Of a stretch of DNA of 64,000 nt, positions 1-7,977 are shown in pieces. This DNA is from QHXQ01 sp045807745 (lineage in GTDB: Bacteria; Acidobacteriota; Blastocatellia; Pyrinomonadales; Pyrinomonadaceae). Within the stretch, counting starts at the first letter, position 1; the number at the start of each line of letters is the position of its first letter. A program made the translations under genes and the position numbers. The stretch covers positions 256,781 through 320,780 of the forward strand of contig JBJMGT010000042.1 in NCBI GenBank assembly GCA_045807745.1, written 5' to 3'. The notes under the pieces are model-generated. The model was given only the letters and a program-made list of their open reading frames with translations, had not been told where the DNA came from and made no database searches.

Positions 1-2051
1 GTGTGCCCGCCCGCCCGGCGGCCACGCCCAGTGCAACGCCTACGCCTGCACCTACACCCATTGCGACGCCCGTACCCATTCCACTCACGCCGAATACGAC
101 CGGACGCGCGCGCTTCGACGTTACGAACTACAAGATCGACGCGGAGCTACGCCCGGCCGAACACATCCTGCGCGCCTCGGCGGATGTGACCTTCACGCCG
201 CTCGATGCGACGCGCACAGTGGTCTTCGAGTTAAACGGCTCGCTCAAGGTCGAATCAATCGCGCGCAATGGGAAGCCTTTAACGAACTTCGTGCAGGATC
301 AGGTCGGCGTCGATCAGATCGGGCCGGCCGTGCGCATTGACTTGGATGAGGTTGTGCCAGCGGGTCAGCCCGTCACGCTGCACTTCAGTTGGTACGGCGC
401 GCTTCTGACGCCTGAAGGTGGGCCGCTCGCGACAAAGCGCCTCGCTTACGTCGGGCAAGAAGGCTCTTATCTGATGTACGCCGCGCGCTGGTTTCCCTTC
501 CACGACTACGCTGCCGACCGCGCGACCGCCGAGATCAACGTGGCCGTGCCCACAGGTTTTATCGTTGCCGGCTCGAGCGATGAGCCGATCACGCAGCAGG
601 CGAAGAATGGGTTGACCTATTATCGCATCGTCAATCGACAACCGGCGCTCGTCGGCAGCATCGTCGCCGGTCGGTACGTGACGCGGACGTTGCGCATCGG
701 CGGTTACGAATTAAATTTCCTCGTCCAGCCGGGCAGCGAAGGACGCATAGAGACCTACGGCGAGTTGGCGGGGCGCGCGCTTGAGTTTTACACGAAGCAG
801 TACGGCCCGCCCGCGTTCGGCCAGCGCTTCACGGTTGCAGAGATCGACAACGAGAGTCTGGAAGCCTACGCCGCGCCGGGCATGGAGATGCTCTCGGCGA
901 GCTTCTTTGATCCGGCGCGCCCGCCGAAAGAGGAGCGCGTCGAGCGCGAAGTCGCTTATCAATGGTGGGGCTTCACCGTCGCGTTGAAATCGTTTGACGA
1001 CGCGTGGCTCTCGCAGGGGTTATCGGAGTGGAGCGCCTACGCGTTCCGCGAGGCGACGCTGCAAGGCGGCGCGCTCGATGCGGCCGAGCGCGACATGCAG
1101 GAGCGCGCGTTGATGTTCGAGCAGTCGGCGTCCATCCTGCGCGCGCCCGCGACGCTCGACGACACATCGCCGCAATATCAGTCGGTCGTCTTCTACAAGG
1201 GCGCGATGGTCTTGCGCATGCTGCGCGAGTCTATCGGCACGGACAAGTTCAACCAACTGCTGCGCGCGCTCCTGCAACAGTATCGCGGGCAGAGCGTGTC
1301 GATTGATGACTTCGAGCGGCTGACCACGCAGGTCGCCGGGCAGAACATGCGCTACTTCTTTGCGCGTTGGGTCGAGGGCACGGGCGTGCCTGAGTTCGCC
1401 TCCGACTATCAGATCATACGCACGCGCGCCGGCAAGTTTCGCGCGCGCGGCACGGTGCGGCAGAACTTCGAGGGCTTGAAGATGCCGGTCGAGGTGCTCC
1501 TGCGCGCCGAGGGCGAGAACAACAATCAGACGATGACGATCTTCGTTGAAGACAAGAGCGAAGACTTCGATTTCGAGACTGCGGGGCAGCCGCTCGAAGT
1601 CATCGTCGATCCGAACAACAAAATCCTGCGCCTGTCGGAAGACCTGCGCGTCTCGGTCGTCGCGCGGCGTGGCATAGAGTTGTACCGCGAAGGGCAGTAC
1701 GCCGAAGCGCAGCGCCAATTGGAAGAGGCTCTGAAGCTCGACAAGTCGAACTCCTGGGTCTACTACAACCTCGGTCTGCTCTTCCTTGAACAGCGCAACT
1801 ACGATCCGGCGCTCGATAACTTCGGCGCGGCGCTCGAAGGCAGCCTCAAGCCTTCGTGGATCGAAGTCTGGGCGCACATCAAACGCGGCAACGCCTACGA
1901 CGCGAAAGGCGACCGCACGCGCGCCGTCTTTGAATATAACAAAGCGGTCGAGACCGGCATCAACTACGACAACGCGCTCGCGGTCGCCAAGCAGTATCTC
2001 GCCACGCCCTACGATCCGAAGGCAGCGACGCAGCAGACGGCGAGCCAGTGA
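1..2051 (+). CDS. M1 aminopeptidase-like protein with degenerate active site and C-terminal TPRs (5' end missing)
   Basis: The frame is open at the window edge, so the N-terminus (probably a signal peptide) is missing. A Pro/Ala/Thr-rich linker comes first, then an M1-like N-terminal beta domain and a catalytic-like domain, then TPR-like helices from about residue 555 of the visible part. The M1 zinc motif HExxH-x18-E aligns at visible residues 315-338 (REVAYQWWG ... WLSQG). All three metal ligands are replaced: His to Arg315, His to Tyr319, Glu to Gln338. The catalytic Glu316 and the QWWG context survive. It is therefore probably a non-catalytic M1 relative used for binding or scaffolding. 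The next gene is a secreted S41 protease on the same strand. Family assignment is firm; function is inferred. Confidence 0.8.
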   Translation, partial: VPARPAATPSATPTPAPTPIATPVPIPLTPNTTGRARFDVTNYKIDAELRPAEHILRASADVTFTPLDATRTVVFELNGSLKVESIARNGKPLTNFVQDQVGVDQIGPAVRIDLDEVVPAGQPVTLHFSWYGALLTPEGGPLATKRLAYVGQEGSYLMYAARWFPFHDYAADRATAEINVAVPTGFIVAGSSDEPITQQAKNGLTYYRIVNRQPALVGSIVAGRYVTRTLRIGGYELNFLVQPGSEGRIETYGELAGRALEFYTKQYGPPAFGQRFTVAEIDNESLEAYAAPGMEMLSASFFDPARPPKEERVEREVAYQWWGFTVALKSFDDAWLSQGLSEWSAYAFREATLQGGALDAAERDMQERALMFEQSASILRAPATLDDTSPQYQSVVFYKGAMVLRMLRESIGTDKFNQLLRALLQQYRGQSVSIDDFERLTTQVAGQNMRYFFARWVEGTGVPEFASDYQIIRTRAGKFRARGTVRQNFEGLKMPVEVLLRAEGENNNQTMTIFVEDKSEDFDFETAGQPLEVIVDPNNKILRLSEDLRVSVVARRGIELYREGQYAEAQRQLEEALKLDKSNSWVYYNLGLLFLEQRNYDPALDNFGAALEGSLKPSWIEVWAHIKRGNAYDAKGDRTRAVFEYNKAVETGINYDNALAVAKQYLATPYDPKAATQQTASQ

Positions 2052-2083
2052 GGCGGCGCTCGAAGAGCAACTAAGATTTGACC

Positions 2084-2110
2084 GGGGCGGCGCGAGTCGC
2101 CCCAAACTTT
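2084..2110 (+). terminator. Candidate terminator after the M1-like gene
   Basis: A perfect 6-bp GC stem (GGGGCG at 2084-2089, CGCCCC at 2098-2103) has an 8-nt loop and is followed by AAACTTTT. It lies 33 bases after the stop codon. The T-run is short, so it is only a candidate. Confidence 0.4.
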
Positions 2111-2248
2111 TCCGCCCCGCGATCTGTTAGCAATTGTTCGATCACTTTGCCCAGCGCGCGTGAATCAATTATGCTGAAGCTCGTTTCCCTAATGTCAGCA
2201 TCGCCCCTGCGTCCATGTTTCGGTCTAGCTTGTTAGGAGAGTGTTCGC

Positions 2249-3973
2249 TTGAAGAAGAAGTTTTCATCACTGACCGGCGCACTGCTCGCCGTTGTGCTCG
2301 CGTTGCCGATGTGCGTCCCGGCGCAGACTACGGGCGCGCCTAATCAGCCGACCGCCGACGGGCGCAGGGCCGGCTCCGCGCCCGTCGCCGCCGCGCGCCC
2401 GGGTCGCCCCGTCACCACCGACGACGTTGAGCAGGACATGAACGCCGCGCTCGCCGTCATCGAGCAGAACTACGTGGACGGGCAGCAACTCGACTACAAC
2501 AATGCGTTCAAGTCGTCGATCATCGGCATGCTGCGCACGCTCGACCCGCACTCGAACTACTTCGACACGAAAGAGTTTGAAGAGTTCCGCACGTCGCAGC
2601 GGTCGGAATACTTTGGCATCGGCGCGACCGTGGGCGATCTATCCGACGGCGACAAGGTGGACACGGCCATCATCGCCACCTTCAAGGATGCGCCCGCCGC
2701 GAAGGCGGGCTTGCGCTTCGGTGATCGCATCGTTGCCGTGGACGGGCAGTCCGTGCGCGGCAAGCATTATTCAGAGACGCGCGAGAAGCTTTTAGGCCCG
2801 CGCGGCACGCTCGTCAAGGTCACGGTCGAGCGCGCACTGACGGGCGCGACCGAGACGTTCGACATCACGCGCGCCGCCGTCCCGCAACCGAGCATCCCTG
2901 AGGCGTACATGATCCGGCCCGGCGTCGGCTACGTGGCCATGACCGGCGGCTTCAACCAGACGACTGCGGACGAGTTGGAGTCGGCGCTCGATCAGTTGCA
3001 CGCGCAAGGGCTAAAGACGCTCGTGCTCGACCTGCGCGGCAACCCCGGCGGGCTGCTCATACAGGCCGTGCGCGCCGCCAACATCTTCCTGCGGCGCGGG
3101 CAGTTGATCGTCTCGCAAAAGGGGCGCATCAAAGGCAGCGAGGCGACATACGAGGCGGTCAACGAAAGCCCTGATCAGACGCCGTTGGTCGTGTTGGTCA
3201 ACCGGGGCACGGCCTCGGCCGCAGAGATTCTGGCCGCCGCTTTGCAGGATCACGACCGCGCCACAATCGTCGGCGAAGATAGCTTCGGCAAAGGGCTGGT
3301 GCAGTTCCCATTTCCGCTGCCCGCCAGCTCCGCTCTGCTGCTCACCATTGCTAAATACTACACGCCCTCGGGCCGCTTGATTCAACGCGACTACGCCAAC
3401 GAAGGCTTCTACGACTACTACACGGGCGGGGGCACGCTGCGCGACGAGCGGCAACAACAGACGGCGCGCCCGGCCGGCCCCGCGAGCCACACGGACGCCG
3501 GGCGCGCGGTCTTCGGCGGCGGCGGCATCACGCCCGACGAAGCGGTCAAGTCGCGCGTCATCACGCCCGCGCAGGCCCGGCTTAATGATCCGCTCTTCGC
3601 TTTCGCGCGCGAGTTGGCCATTGGGCACGTCGCCGGCTTTGAGACGTACAAGGTGGCGCAGCCCATCGAGTACGGGCACGTGCTGCGCGCAGACGAGTTT
3701 CCCGTTACGCCCGCGCTCTACAACGCGCTGCGGCAGTTCGGCCTAGCACATCCGGGCTACAAGATCACGGGTGCGCAACTCGACCGCGAACGCGCCTACG
3801 CCGAACGCTTGTTGCGCTACAACCTCGCCAACGCCGCCTATGGGACGTATACGGCGCTGCAAGTCTTCAACGCCGACGACCCGCAGATCGCGCGCGGCGT
3901 CGAACTGCTCCAACGTCCAAACCTGACCACGCAAAATATATCGAACGCACAGACGGAACGGGCGCGCCCTTGA
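2249..3973 (+). CDS. Secreted C-terminal processing peptidase, S41 family (CtpA-like, PDZ domain)
   Basis: A serine protease of the CtpA/Prc family, exported to the periplasm, where such enzymes trim or degrade protein C-termini. It has 574 residues. The signal peptide is residues 1-25 (MKKKFSS..., cleavage after AQ likely). A PDZ domain spans about 120-195, where the GLRFGDRIVAVDG stretch is typical. The S41 catalytic domain is about 225-385, with nucleophile Ser323 in GTASAAE and general base Lys348 in SFGKG. A long C-terminal extension of about 190 residues is not recognised. The start is TTG at 2249 because TAGGAGA sits 8 bases upstream and the nearby GTG at 2241 runs into a stop. It converges with lpxI, with a hairpin between them. 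Confidence 0.93.
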   Translation: MKKKFSSLTGALLAVVLALPMCVPAQTTGAPNQPTADGRRAGSAPVAAARPGRPVTTDDVEQDMNAALAVIEQNYVDGQQLDYNNAFKSSIIGMLRTLDPHSNYFDTKEFEEFRTSQRSEYFGIGATVGDLSDGDKVDTAIIATFKDAPAAKAGLRFGDRIVAVDGQSVRGKHYSETREKLLGPRGTLVKVTVERALTGATETFDITRAAVPQPSIPEAYMIRPGVGYVAMTGGFNQTTADELESALDQLHAQGLKTLVLDLRGNPGGLLIQAVRAANIFLRRGQLIVSQKGRIKGSEATYEAVNESPDQTPLVVLVNRGTASAAEILAAALQDHDRATIVGEDSFGKGLVQFPFPLPASSALLLTIAKYYTPSGRLIQRDYANEGFYDYYTGGGTLRDERQQQTARPAGPASHTDAGRAVFGGGGITPDEAVKSRVITPAQARLNDPLFAFARELAIGHVAGFETYKVAQPIEYGHVLRADEFPVTPALYNALRQFGLAHPGYKITGAQLDRERAYAERLLRYNLANAAYGTYTALQVFNADDPQIARGVELLQRPNLTTQNISNAQTERARP

Positions 3974-3996
3974 AGGACGCGCCCGTCGTTCCGTTC
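3952..3996. terminator. Hairpin between the convergent S41 and lpxI genes
   Basis: The arms ACGGGCGCG (3958-3966) and CGCGCCCGT (3978-3986) are perfectly complementary, and the flanking GACGGA/TTCCGT can extend the stem past a 3-nt bulge. The S41 stop codon lies in the loop. There is no T-run, so any termination would be Rho-assisted. Its position between convergent genes suits a shared terminator. Confidence 0.45.
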
Positions 3997-4010
3997 ATCT
4001 TGCATGCTCA

Positions 4011-4817
4011 TCAAACCGGCGACTCGCCGACGACCGCGATGCGGTGCTTGTCGGCGAGTCGCATCATGTCCGCGCGGTCGAACAGCAAGGTCTTCCCGGC
4101 GGTGACGCATAGGCACGTCGCCTCGGCCGCAATCATGCTCTCAATCGTCGGGACGCCAACCACCGGCACATCGAAACGCATGTCCTGATCGGGCTTGGCG
4201 ATCTTAATCACGGTCAGCCGCCCACGCGCCAACTCGCCCGCGCGCTTGATCGTCGCGTCCGTGCCCTCCATCGCTTCGATGGCGACGCAGGCGCGCGCGC
4301 GCACGACGATTGTCTGACCGAGATCAAGCCGCGCGATCTCGCGTGCGACCTCAAGCCCGTACTCAATGTCGCCGCGCTCGCGCTCATCAGGCGCGCGCCG
4401 CGTGAGCGTGCCCGGCTGTGGGAGGTGGTCTTGCAGAAAGTAGGTCGAATCGATTAGCTCTATGCCCTCGCTGGCGAGTTCTGCGGCGACTGCGCCGATG
4501 AGCGCGTCCGTGTTGCGGCGCGGCAGACGCAGCAGCAGTTTGAGCATCCGCACATCGGGCAGCGCACCGCTGAAAATCTGCACGTGCTTGACCTGCCCCG
4601 CCATGATCGCGCGCTCCACGCCCGCGCGCTTGAAGAAGCGGATCATCTTGCCCAACTGCCCGATGCCGACCCACGTCAACTGCTCCGCCACCTGCTCGAT
4701 CCGCGGATCAGTCTCCTCGCGGATCGCCGCGACGGCTAATGACACGCCGGCCCTGCGTGCCCCTTCGAGCACGAGAAACGGAAACTGCCCGTTGCCTGCG
4801 ATCAAGCCGTAGCCCAT
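4011..4817 (-). CDS. lpxI: UDP-2,3-diacylglucosamine pyrophosphatase LpxI
   Basis: LpxI (DUF1009 family) hydrolyses UDP-2,3-diacylglucosamine to lipid X plus UMP in lipid A synthesis. It is used by bacteria that lack LpxH. The 268-residue protein has the family's opening (MGYGLIAGNGQFPFLVLEGA), the LTWVGIGQLGKMIRFFKRAGV region, and the conserved C-terminal stretch KIAKPDQDMRFDVPVVG ... GKTLLFD. It is the last gene of the minus-strand envelope run that contains lpxA and fabZ, which supports the role. No lpxB or lpxH is seen nearby. Confidence 0.93.
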   Translation of the reverse strand: MGYGLIAGNGQFPFLVLEGARRAGVSLAVAAIREETDPRIEQVAEQLTWVGIGQLGKMIRFFKRAGVERAIMAGQVKHVQIFSGALPDVRMLKLLLRLPRRNTDALIGAVAAELASEGIELIDSTYFLQDHLPQPGTLTRRAPDERERGDIEYGLEVAREIARLDLGQTIVVRARACVAIEAMEGTDATIKRAGELARGRLTVIKIAKPDQDMRFDVPVVGVPTIESMIAAEATCLCVTAGKTLLFDRADMMRLADKHRIAVVGESPV

Positions 4818-4832
4818 AACAGTGGGAGTTTG

Positions 4833-5174
4833 TTAGGTGCGTGTTTGTTTAGAGTCCTCATTCCATCCGCTTTCAATCAATGAGTCAATTACCTCTGTAC
4901 CTATTTCTTTCCTCATGCTCGAATCAAACTGTACAGACTTGACTGGTATTTCGCCCAAGAAATGAGTCGCTAGTTTTTCAACCTGCGCCCACGATTTATC
5001 AAGCTCCTCATCCGATATATTCGGAAGCAAAAAGACTTTGTATGATTCCGGAAAATCATCGAGAGTTTCATCAAAGACGCGCCAGAATAAAATTTGCTTT
5101 TCTTTATGCCATACGACAAAGGCAAGGGGCGCATCGTAAAAGCCGCTGTAAGTGATCCGAGCTTGTTCAGGCAT
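4833..5174 (-). CDS. Small AT-rich hypothetical protein
   Basis: A 113-residue cytoplasmic protein of unknown family, with no signal peptide or membrane segment. The ATG at 5174 (MPEQARITYSG) is chosen over one six codons upstream because GGAGA lies 7 bases before it. The region has clearly lower GC (about 40% in a counted 60-base stretch) than the flanking lpx genes, and codon use is unlike its neighbours, which suggests recent acquisition. It separates lpxA from lpxI in the same orientation. The sequence is rich in acidic and aromatic residues (FWRVFDETLDDFPESYKVF). No function is proposed. Confidence 0.7.
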   Translation of the reverse strand: MPEQARITYSGFYDAPLAFVVWHKEKQILFWRVFDETLDDFPESYKVFLLPNISDEELDKSWAQVEKLATHFLGEIPVKSVQFDSSMRKEIGTEVIDSLIESGWNEDSKQTRT

Positions 5175-5217
5175 TCGTGATCTCCAAAACATAAGAACTT
5201 ATTTGTTATTTGCCGAG

Positions 5218-5994
5218 CTATTTCGTGACGCCGCGCTCGGAAGTCTCGATGAAGCGGACGAGTTCAGCGACTTCGGGCGAGTCTGTGACCTCGGCGCAAA
5301 TCTGAGCGAGCGCCTGCGTGGTGTTGAGCTTGGCGGCGAGCAGGAGGCGGAAGGCGTGATGGAGCGCGTCAATCGTCACCTGCGGGTAGTTGCGCCGCTT
5401 CATCCCCGTCGTGTTGAGACCATAGCACTTGGCGTGGTTGCCGACGGTCAGCGCGAAGGGCAGCGCGTCTTTGACGACGACTGAGTAGCCGCCCACATAT
5501 GCCTCGCGCCCGATGCGACAGAACTGGTGCACGCCGGAATACGCGCCGATGTTCGCACCGTCTTCGACCGTGACATGACCGGCGAGCGTCGCAGCGTTGG
5601 CCATGATTACCTTATGACCTACGAGACAATCGTGCGCGATGTGCGCCTGCGCCATGATGAGACAGTCGTCGCCGGTGCGTGTAAGCATGCCGCCGCCCGC
5701 CGTGCCGCGATGGATGGTGACGAACTCGCGGATATGGTTGCGCCGCCCGACGCGTGTCTCGGCCGGCTCGCCCTTGTATTTCAAATCCTGCGGGGCGAGA
5801 CCGATAGAGACGAACGGAAAGATATGCGTCTCGTCGCCGACGAGGGTGCGCCCGTCGATGACGCAGTGGCCGTCGAGGCGCACGCCGTCGCCCAAGCTGA
5901 CTTCGTCGCCGATGATCGAGTAGGGGCCGATGTGACAGTCGCGGCCCATTTGTGCGCGGGGACTGACGACCGCTGAAGGGTGGGCGTAGGTCAT
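5218..5994 (-). CDS. lpxA: UDP-N-acetylglucosamine O-acyltransferase LpxA
   Basis: LpxA transfers a 3-hydroxyacyl chain from ACP to UDP-GlcNAc, the first step of lipid A synthesis, in the cytoplasm. The 258-residue length is normal. Left-handed beta-helix hexapeptide repeats run through the first ~190 residues (HPSAVVSPRAQMGRDCHIGPYSIIG...). The catalytic His lies in the AHIAHDC motif. GVHQFCRIG and the C-terminal helical domain (GLNTTGMKRRNYP) are diagnostic. Its ATG overlaps the fabZ stop by four bases (ATGA), so the two are translationally coupled. Confidence 0.96.
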   Translation of the reverse strand: MTYAHPSAVVSPRAQMGRDCHIGPYSIIGDEVSLGDGVRLDGHCVIDGRTLVGDETHIFPFVSIGLAPQDLKYKGEPAETRVGRRNHIREFVTIHRGTAGGGMLTRTGDDCLIMAQAHIAHDCLVGHKVIMANAATLAGHVTVEDGANIGAYSGVHQFCRIGREAYVGGYSVVVKDALPFALTVGNHAKCYGLNTTGMKRRNYPQVTIDALHHAFRLLLAAKLNTTQALAQICAEVTDSPEVAELVRFIETSERGVTK

Positions 5995-6455
5995 TGCACG
6001 GCGTTGCGGTCGGCCACCGCGCTCATGATGACGGCCTCGGCGACGAGTTTGCCTTCGACCTTCGCCTCGCCGCGCATGCGCTGGATGCGCGAGCCGATGC
6101 GCAGGGCCGTGACTTCGAGCACGAGCGTGTCGCCGGGCACGACGGGTTGGCGGAAGCGCGCCGACTCGATGCCGGTGAAGAGCACGAGTTTCTGTTCGCG
6201 ATCCGCGATCTCGCGCAAAGCCAAGATCGCGCCGACCTGCGCCAGCGCCTCGACCACGAGCACGCCGGGCATGACGGGCGCGCCGGGGAAATGGCCTTGA
6301 AAGAACGGCTCGTTAATCGTCACCTGCTTGAGGCCGACGATGCGCTCCTTCGGCACGAGTTCGACGATGCGATCGACGAGCAGGAAGGGATAGCGATGCG
6401 GCAGCAGTGCTTGGATGGCGCGGGCGTCGAGCAGCGTGTCCATGAGCGTAGGCAT
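5991..6455 (-). CDS. fabZ: 3-hydroxyacyl-[ACP] dehydratase FabZ
   Basis: FabZ dehydrates 3-hydroxyacyl-ACP in fatty acid elongation and competes with LpxA for substrate, which explains why the genes are usually paired. The hot-dog fold motifs are clear: LLPHRYPFLLVDRI, then FFQGHFPGAPVMPGVLVVEALAQ, which contains the active-site His and Glu. The start is uncertain: ATG at 6455 gives 154 residues, ATG at 6443 gives 150, and an upstream GTG at 6467 is also open. None has a strong ribosome binding site. It overlaps lpxA by four bases. Confidence 0.95.
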   Translation of the reverse strand: MPTLMDTLLDARAIQALLPHRYPFLLVDRIVELVPKERIVGLKQVTINEPFFQGHFPGAPVMPGVLVVEALAQVGAILALREIADREQKLVLFTGIESARFRQPVVPGDTLVLEVTALRIGSRIQRMRGEAKVEGKLVAEAVIMSAVADRNAVQ

Positions 6456-6507
6456 TGGGCAGTGCACAGCAGTTGAGCTTAACTGCCGACCGCCTTCTCG
6501 TCAGTTG

Positions 6508-7107
6508 TTATGGCCGGCCCAGCGGCGCAGCGGCCGTCGCCGGGTGTGTCCGGTTGTATTCGGCGATGAAATCCTTGGTGATGTCCACGCTCGCGGTCGC
6601 GTAGATGACCGGCACACGGCTCACGTCAATGATGATCATGATGCCGTGCGCTTGCGCGTAAGCGGTTAGGGCATTGCCCACGTCCTGCTGCAATGGATCG
6701 AGCACCTCGCCCATGCGCTTTTGATAGGCAGCCGTCGCGTCTTCCTGTTTGCGCTTGAGTTGCAGTTGGAGTTGCGCAGCTTGCTCAGACTTCTGCGCCA
6801 GCGTCTCCGGCTTAGCGACAATTTGCGTCTGCTGGATTTCGTCCGCGAGGGCTTTGAGTTGAGCTTGCAGGCGCTGTAGCTCGGCGCGCTGCGGTTGGAA
6901 TTGCGCATCCACCTGCTTGACGACGTTGACGATGCGGACGATGCCGAACTTGTCGTCGCTGAACGCGCTGGAATCAATGACCGCAGTCTTGCCTTCGAGA
7001 TTCGACTTGGCTGCAACGGGCGGTTGCTGCGCGCGCGCGGCGGCCGCGGTGGTGGCGATGGCGGCGCAGAGGGCGAGGGCGGCCAACATCTGGCGGATGA
7101 ATTTCAT
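6508..7107 (-). CDS. Periplasmic chaperone of the OmpH/Skp family (copy 2)
   Basis: Skp-type proteins hold unfolded outer-membrane proteins in the periplasm on their way to BamA. ATG at 7107 gives 199 residues with a clear signal peptide (MKFIRQMLAALALCAAIA...). An upstream in-frame extension has no signal character and was discarded. After the signal comes the strand-forming VIDSSAF segment, then a long charged coiled coil with many Gln, Lys and Glu (about 70-140), then the C-terminal strand region ending DITKDFIAEYNRTHPATAAA. It is a tandem paralogue of the gene at 7225-7842 and shares that C-terminal stretch almost exactly. It occupies the place where lpxD normally sits. Confidence 0.9.
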   Translation of the reverse strand: MKFIRQMLAALALCAAIATTAAAARAQQPPVAAKSNLEGKTAVIDSSAFSDDKFGIVRIVNVVKQVDAQFQPQRAELQRLQAQLKALADEIQQTQIVAKPETLAQKSEQAAQLQLQLKRKQEDATAAYQKRMGEVLDPLQQDVGNALTAYAQAHGIMIIIDVSRVPVIYATASVDITKDFIAEYNRTHPATAAAPLGRP

Positions 7108-7162
7108 AAGATTCTGCTTCGCGGGCGGCACGGTGGTTTGACCGGCGAGCGAGTCAGCCGAA

Positions 7163-7215
7163 AGCAGTACGCAGCAGGCAGTGGCGAAAATTTCCACTGC
7201 CTGCTGCGCGTTGCT
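7163..7215. repeat. Heptad-type palindrome between the two ompH genes
   Basis: The left arm at 7163-7184 reads as heptads AGCAGTA, CGCAGCA, GGCAGTG. The right arm at 7194-7215 is its reverse complement with 19 of 22 positions paired, around a short loop containing GAAAATTTC. It lies in the 117-base gap downstream of the first skp gene and upstream of the second. It could act as a processing or attenuation hairpin between the paralogues. It belongs to the heptad-palindrome set described in the findings. Confidence 0.75.
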
Positions 7216-7224
7216 TACTTGTCA

Positions 7225-7842
7225 TTATTCCGGGCGGCCGGGGCCGGCGGGCGCGGCGGCGGCGGCCGTCGCCGGGTGCGTCCGGTTGTACTCGGTGATG
7301 AACTCTTTGGTGATGTCCACGCTGTTCGCCACGTAGAGGATCGGGTTGGGGGCGTTCTGACCACTGAAGGCGTTCATGTCGATGAGCAGCGCGATGCCGC
7401 GCGCCTGCGCGAACGATTGCAACGCGGTGGCCACGTCCTGCCGCAGCGGATCGAGCGTATCGCCCATCGCTTTCTGATAAGCGGCGCGCGCGTCTTCGGC
7501 CTTGCGCTGAATCTGTACCTTCAACTGCTCGGCCTGATCCTGCTGCTGCTGCGTCACCTTCGGGTCTTGCACCGGAGCCTTCTTCTGGATGTCGGCGACC
7601 AACGCGTTGTAGCGATCCTGCATGCTCTGCAACTCATCGCTTTGCGGCTTGAACCGCGCGTCCAACAGCTTGACGGCGTTTACCACACGCGTGATGCCAG
7701 CCTTCTCGTCGCCAAACTCGCCGGAGTCGATGACGGCGATCTTGACGCCGGCCGCGGGCTGTGCGGGCGTCTGCGCCTGCGTCGAAACAATCATGAGCGC
7801 CGCAAGCACGAAGGCGGCGATGGAAAAGCGAACTAGTCTCAT
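7225..7842 (-). CDS. Periplasmic chaperone of the OmpH/Skp family (copy 1)
   Basis: A 205-residue secreted protein with signal peptide MRLVRFSIAAFVLAALMIVSTQAQ. The mature part starts with the Skp-like AVIDSGEFGDEKAGITRVVNAV, followed by a long coiled coil (about 60-140) that would form the grasping helices, and closes with DITKEFITEYNRTHPATAAA. It follows bamA in the same direction, the usual bamA-skp order. A bamA terminator candidate lies between the genes, so it may have its own promoter in the 135-base gap. The neighbouring paralogue probably arose by tandem duplication. Confidence 0.92.
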   Translation of the reverse strand: MRLVRFSIAAFVLAALMIVSTQAQTPAQPAAGVKIAVIDSGEFGDEKAGITRVVNAVKLLDARFKPQSDELQSMQDRYNALVADIQKKAPVQDPKVTQQQQDQAEQLKVQIQRKAEDARAAYQKAMGDTLDPLRQDVATALQSFAQARGIALLIDMNAFSGQNAPNPILYVANSVDITKEFITEYNRTHPATAAAAAPAGPGRPE

Positions 7843-7950
7843 TTTCTTTCTTGTACTGCTCCTTAACAGTTTGCTGGAAAAATCGGGGCCGCGCTGTTAG
7901 ATGCGAAATGACGCGCCTGCGTCAACCGCGAAGTATAACTCGAATCGGCT

Positions 7951-7975
7951 AAAAAGTCCGCCCGCCAACCGGGCG
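7951..7975 (-). terminator. Rho-independent terminator of bamA
   Basis: On the minus strand a perfect 6-bp stem (plus-strand CGCCCG at 7959-7964, CGGGCG at 7970-7975) with a 5-nt loop is followed by GAC and five T. It begins 3 bases after the bamA stop codon. It would at least partly uncouple bamA from the skp genes. Confidence 0.7.
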
Positions 7976-7977
7976 TG

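Noticed and set aside
1020..2105. 361-residue minus-strand frame opposite the M1-like gene
   Set aside because: A GC-rich antisense shadow; low-complexity Arg/Val/Leu composition, no family motif, and the plus frame is a recognisable protein.
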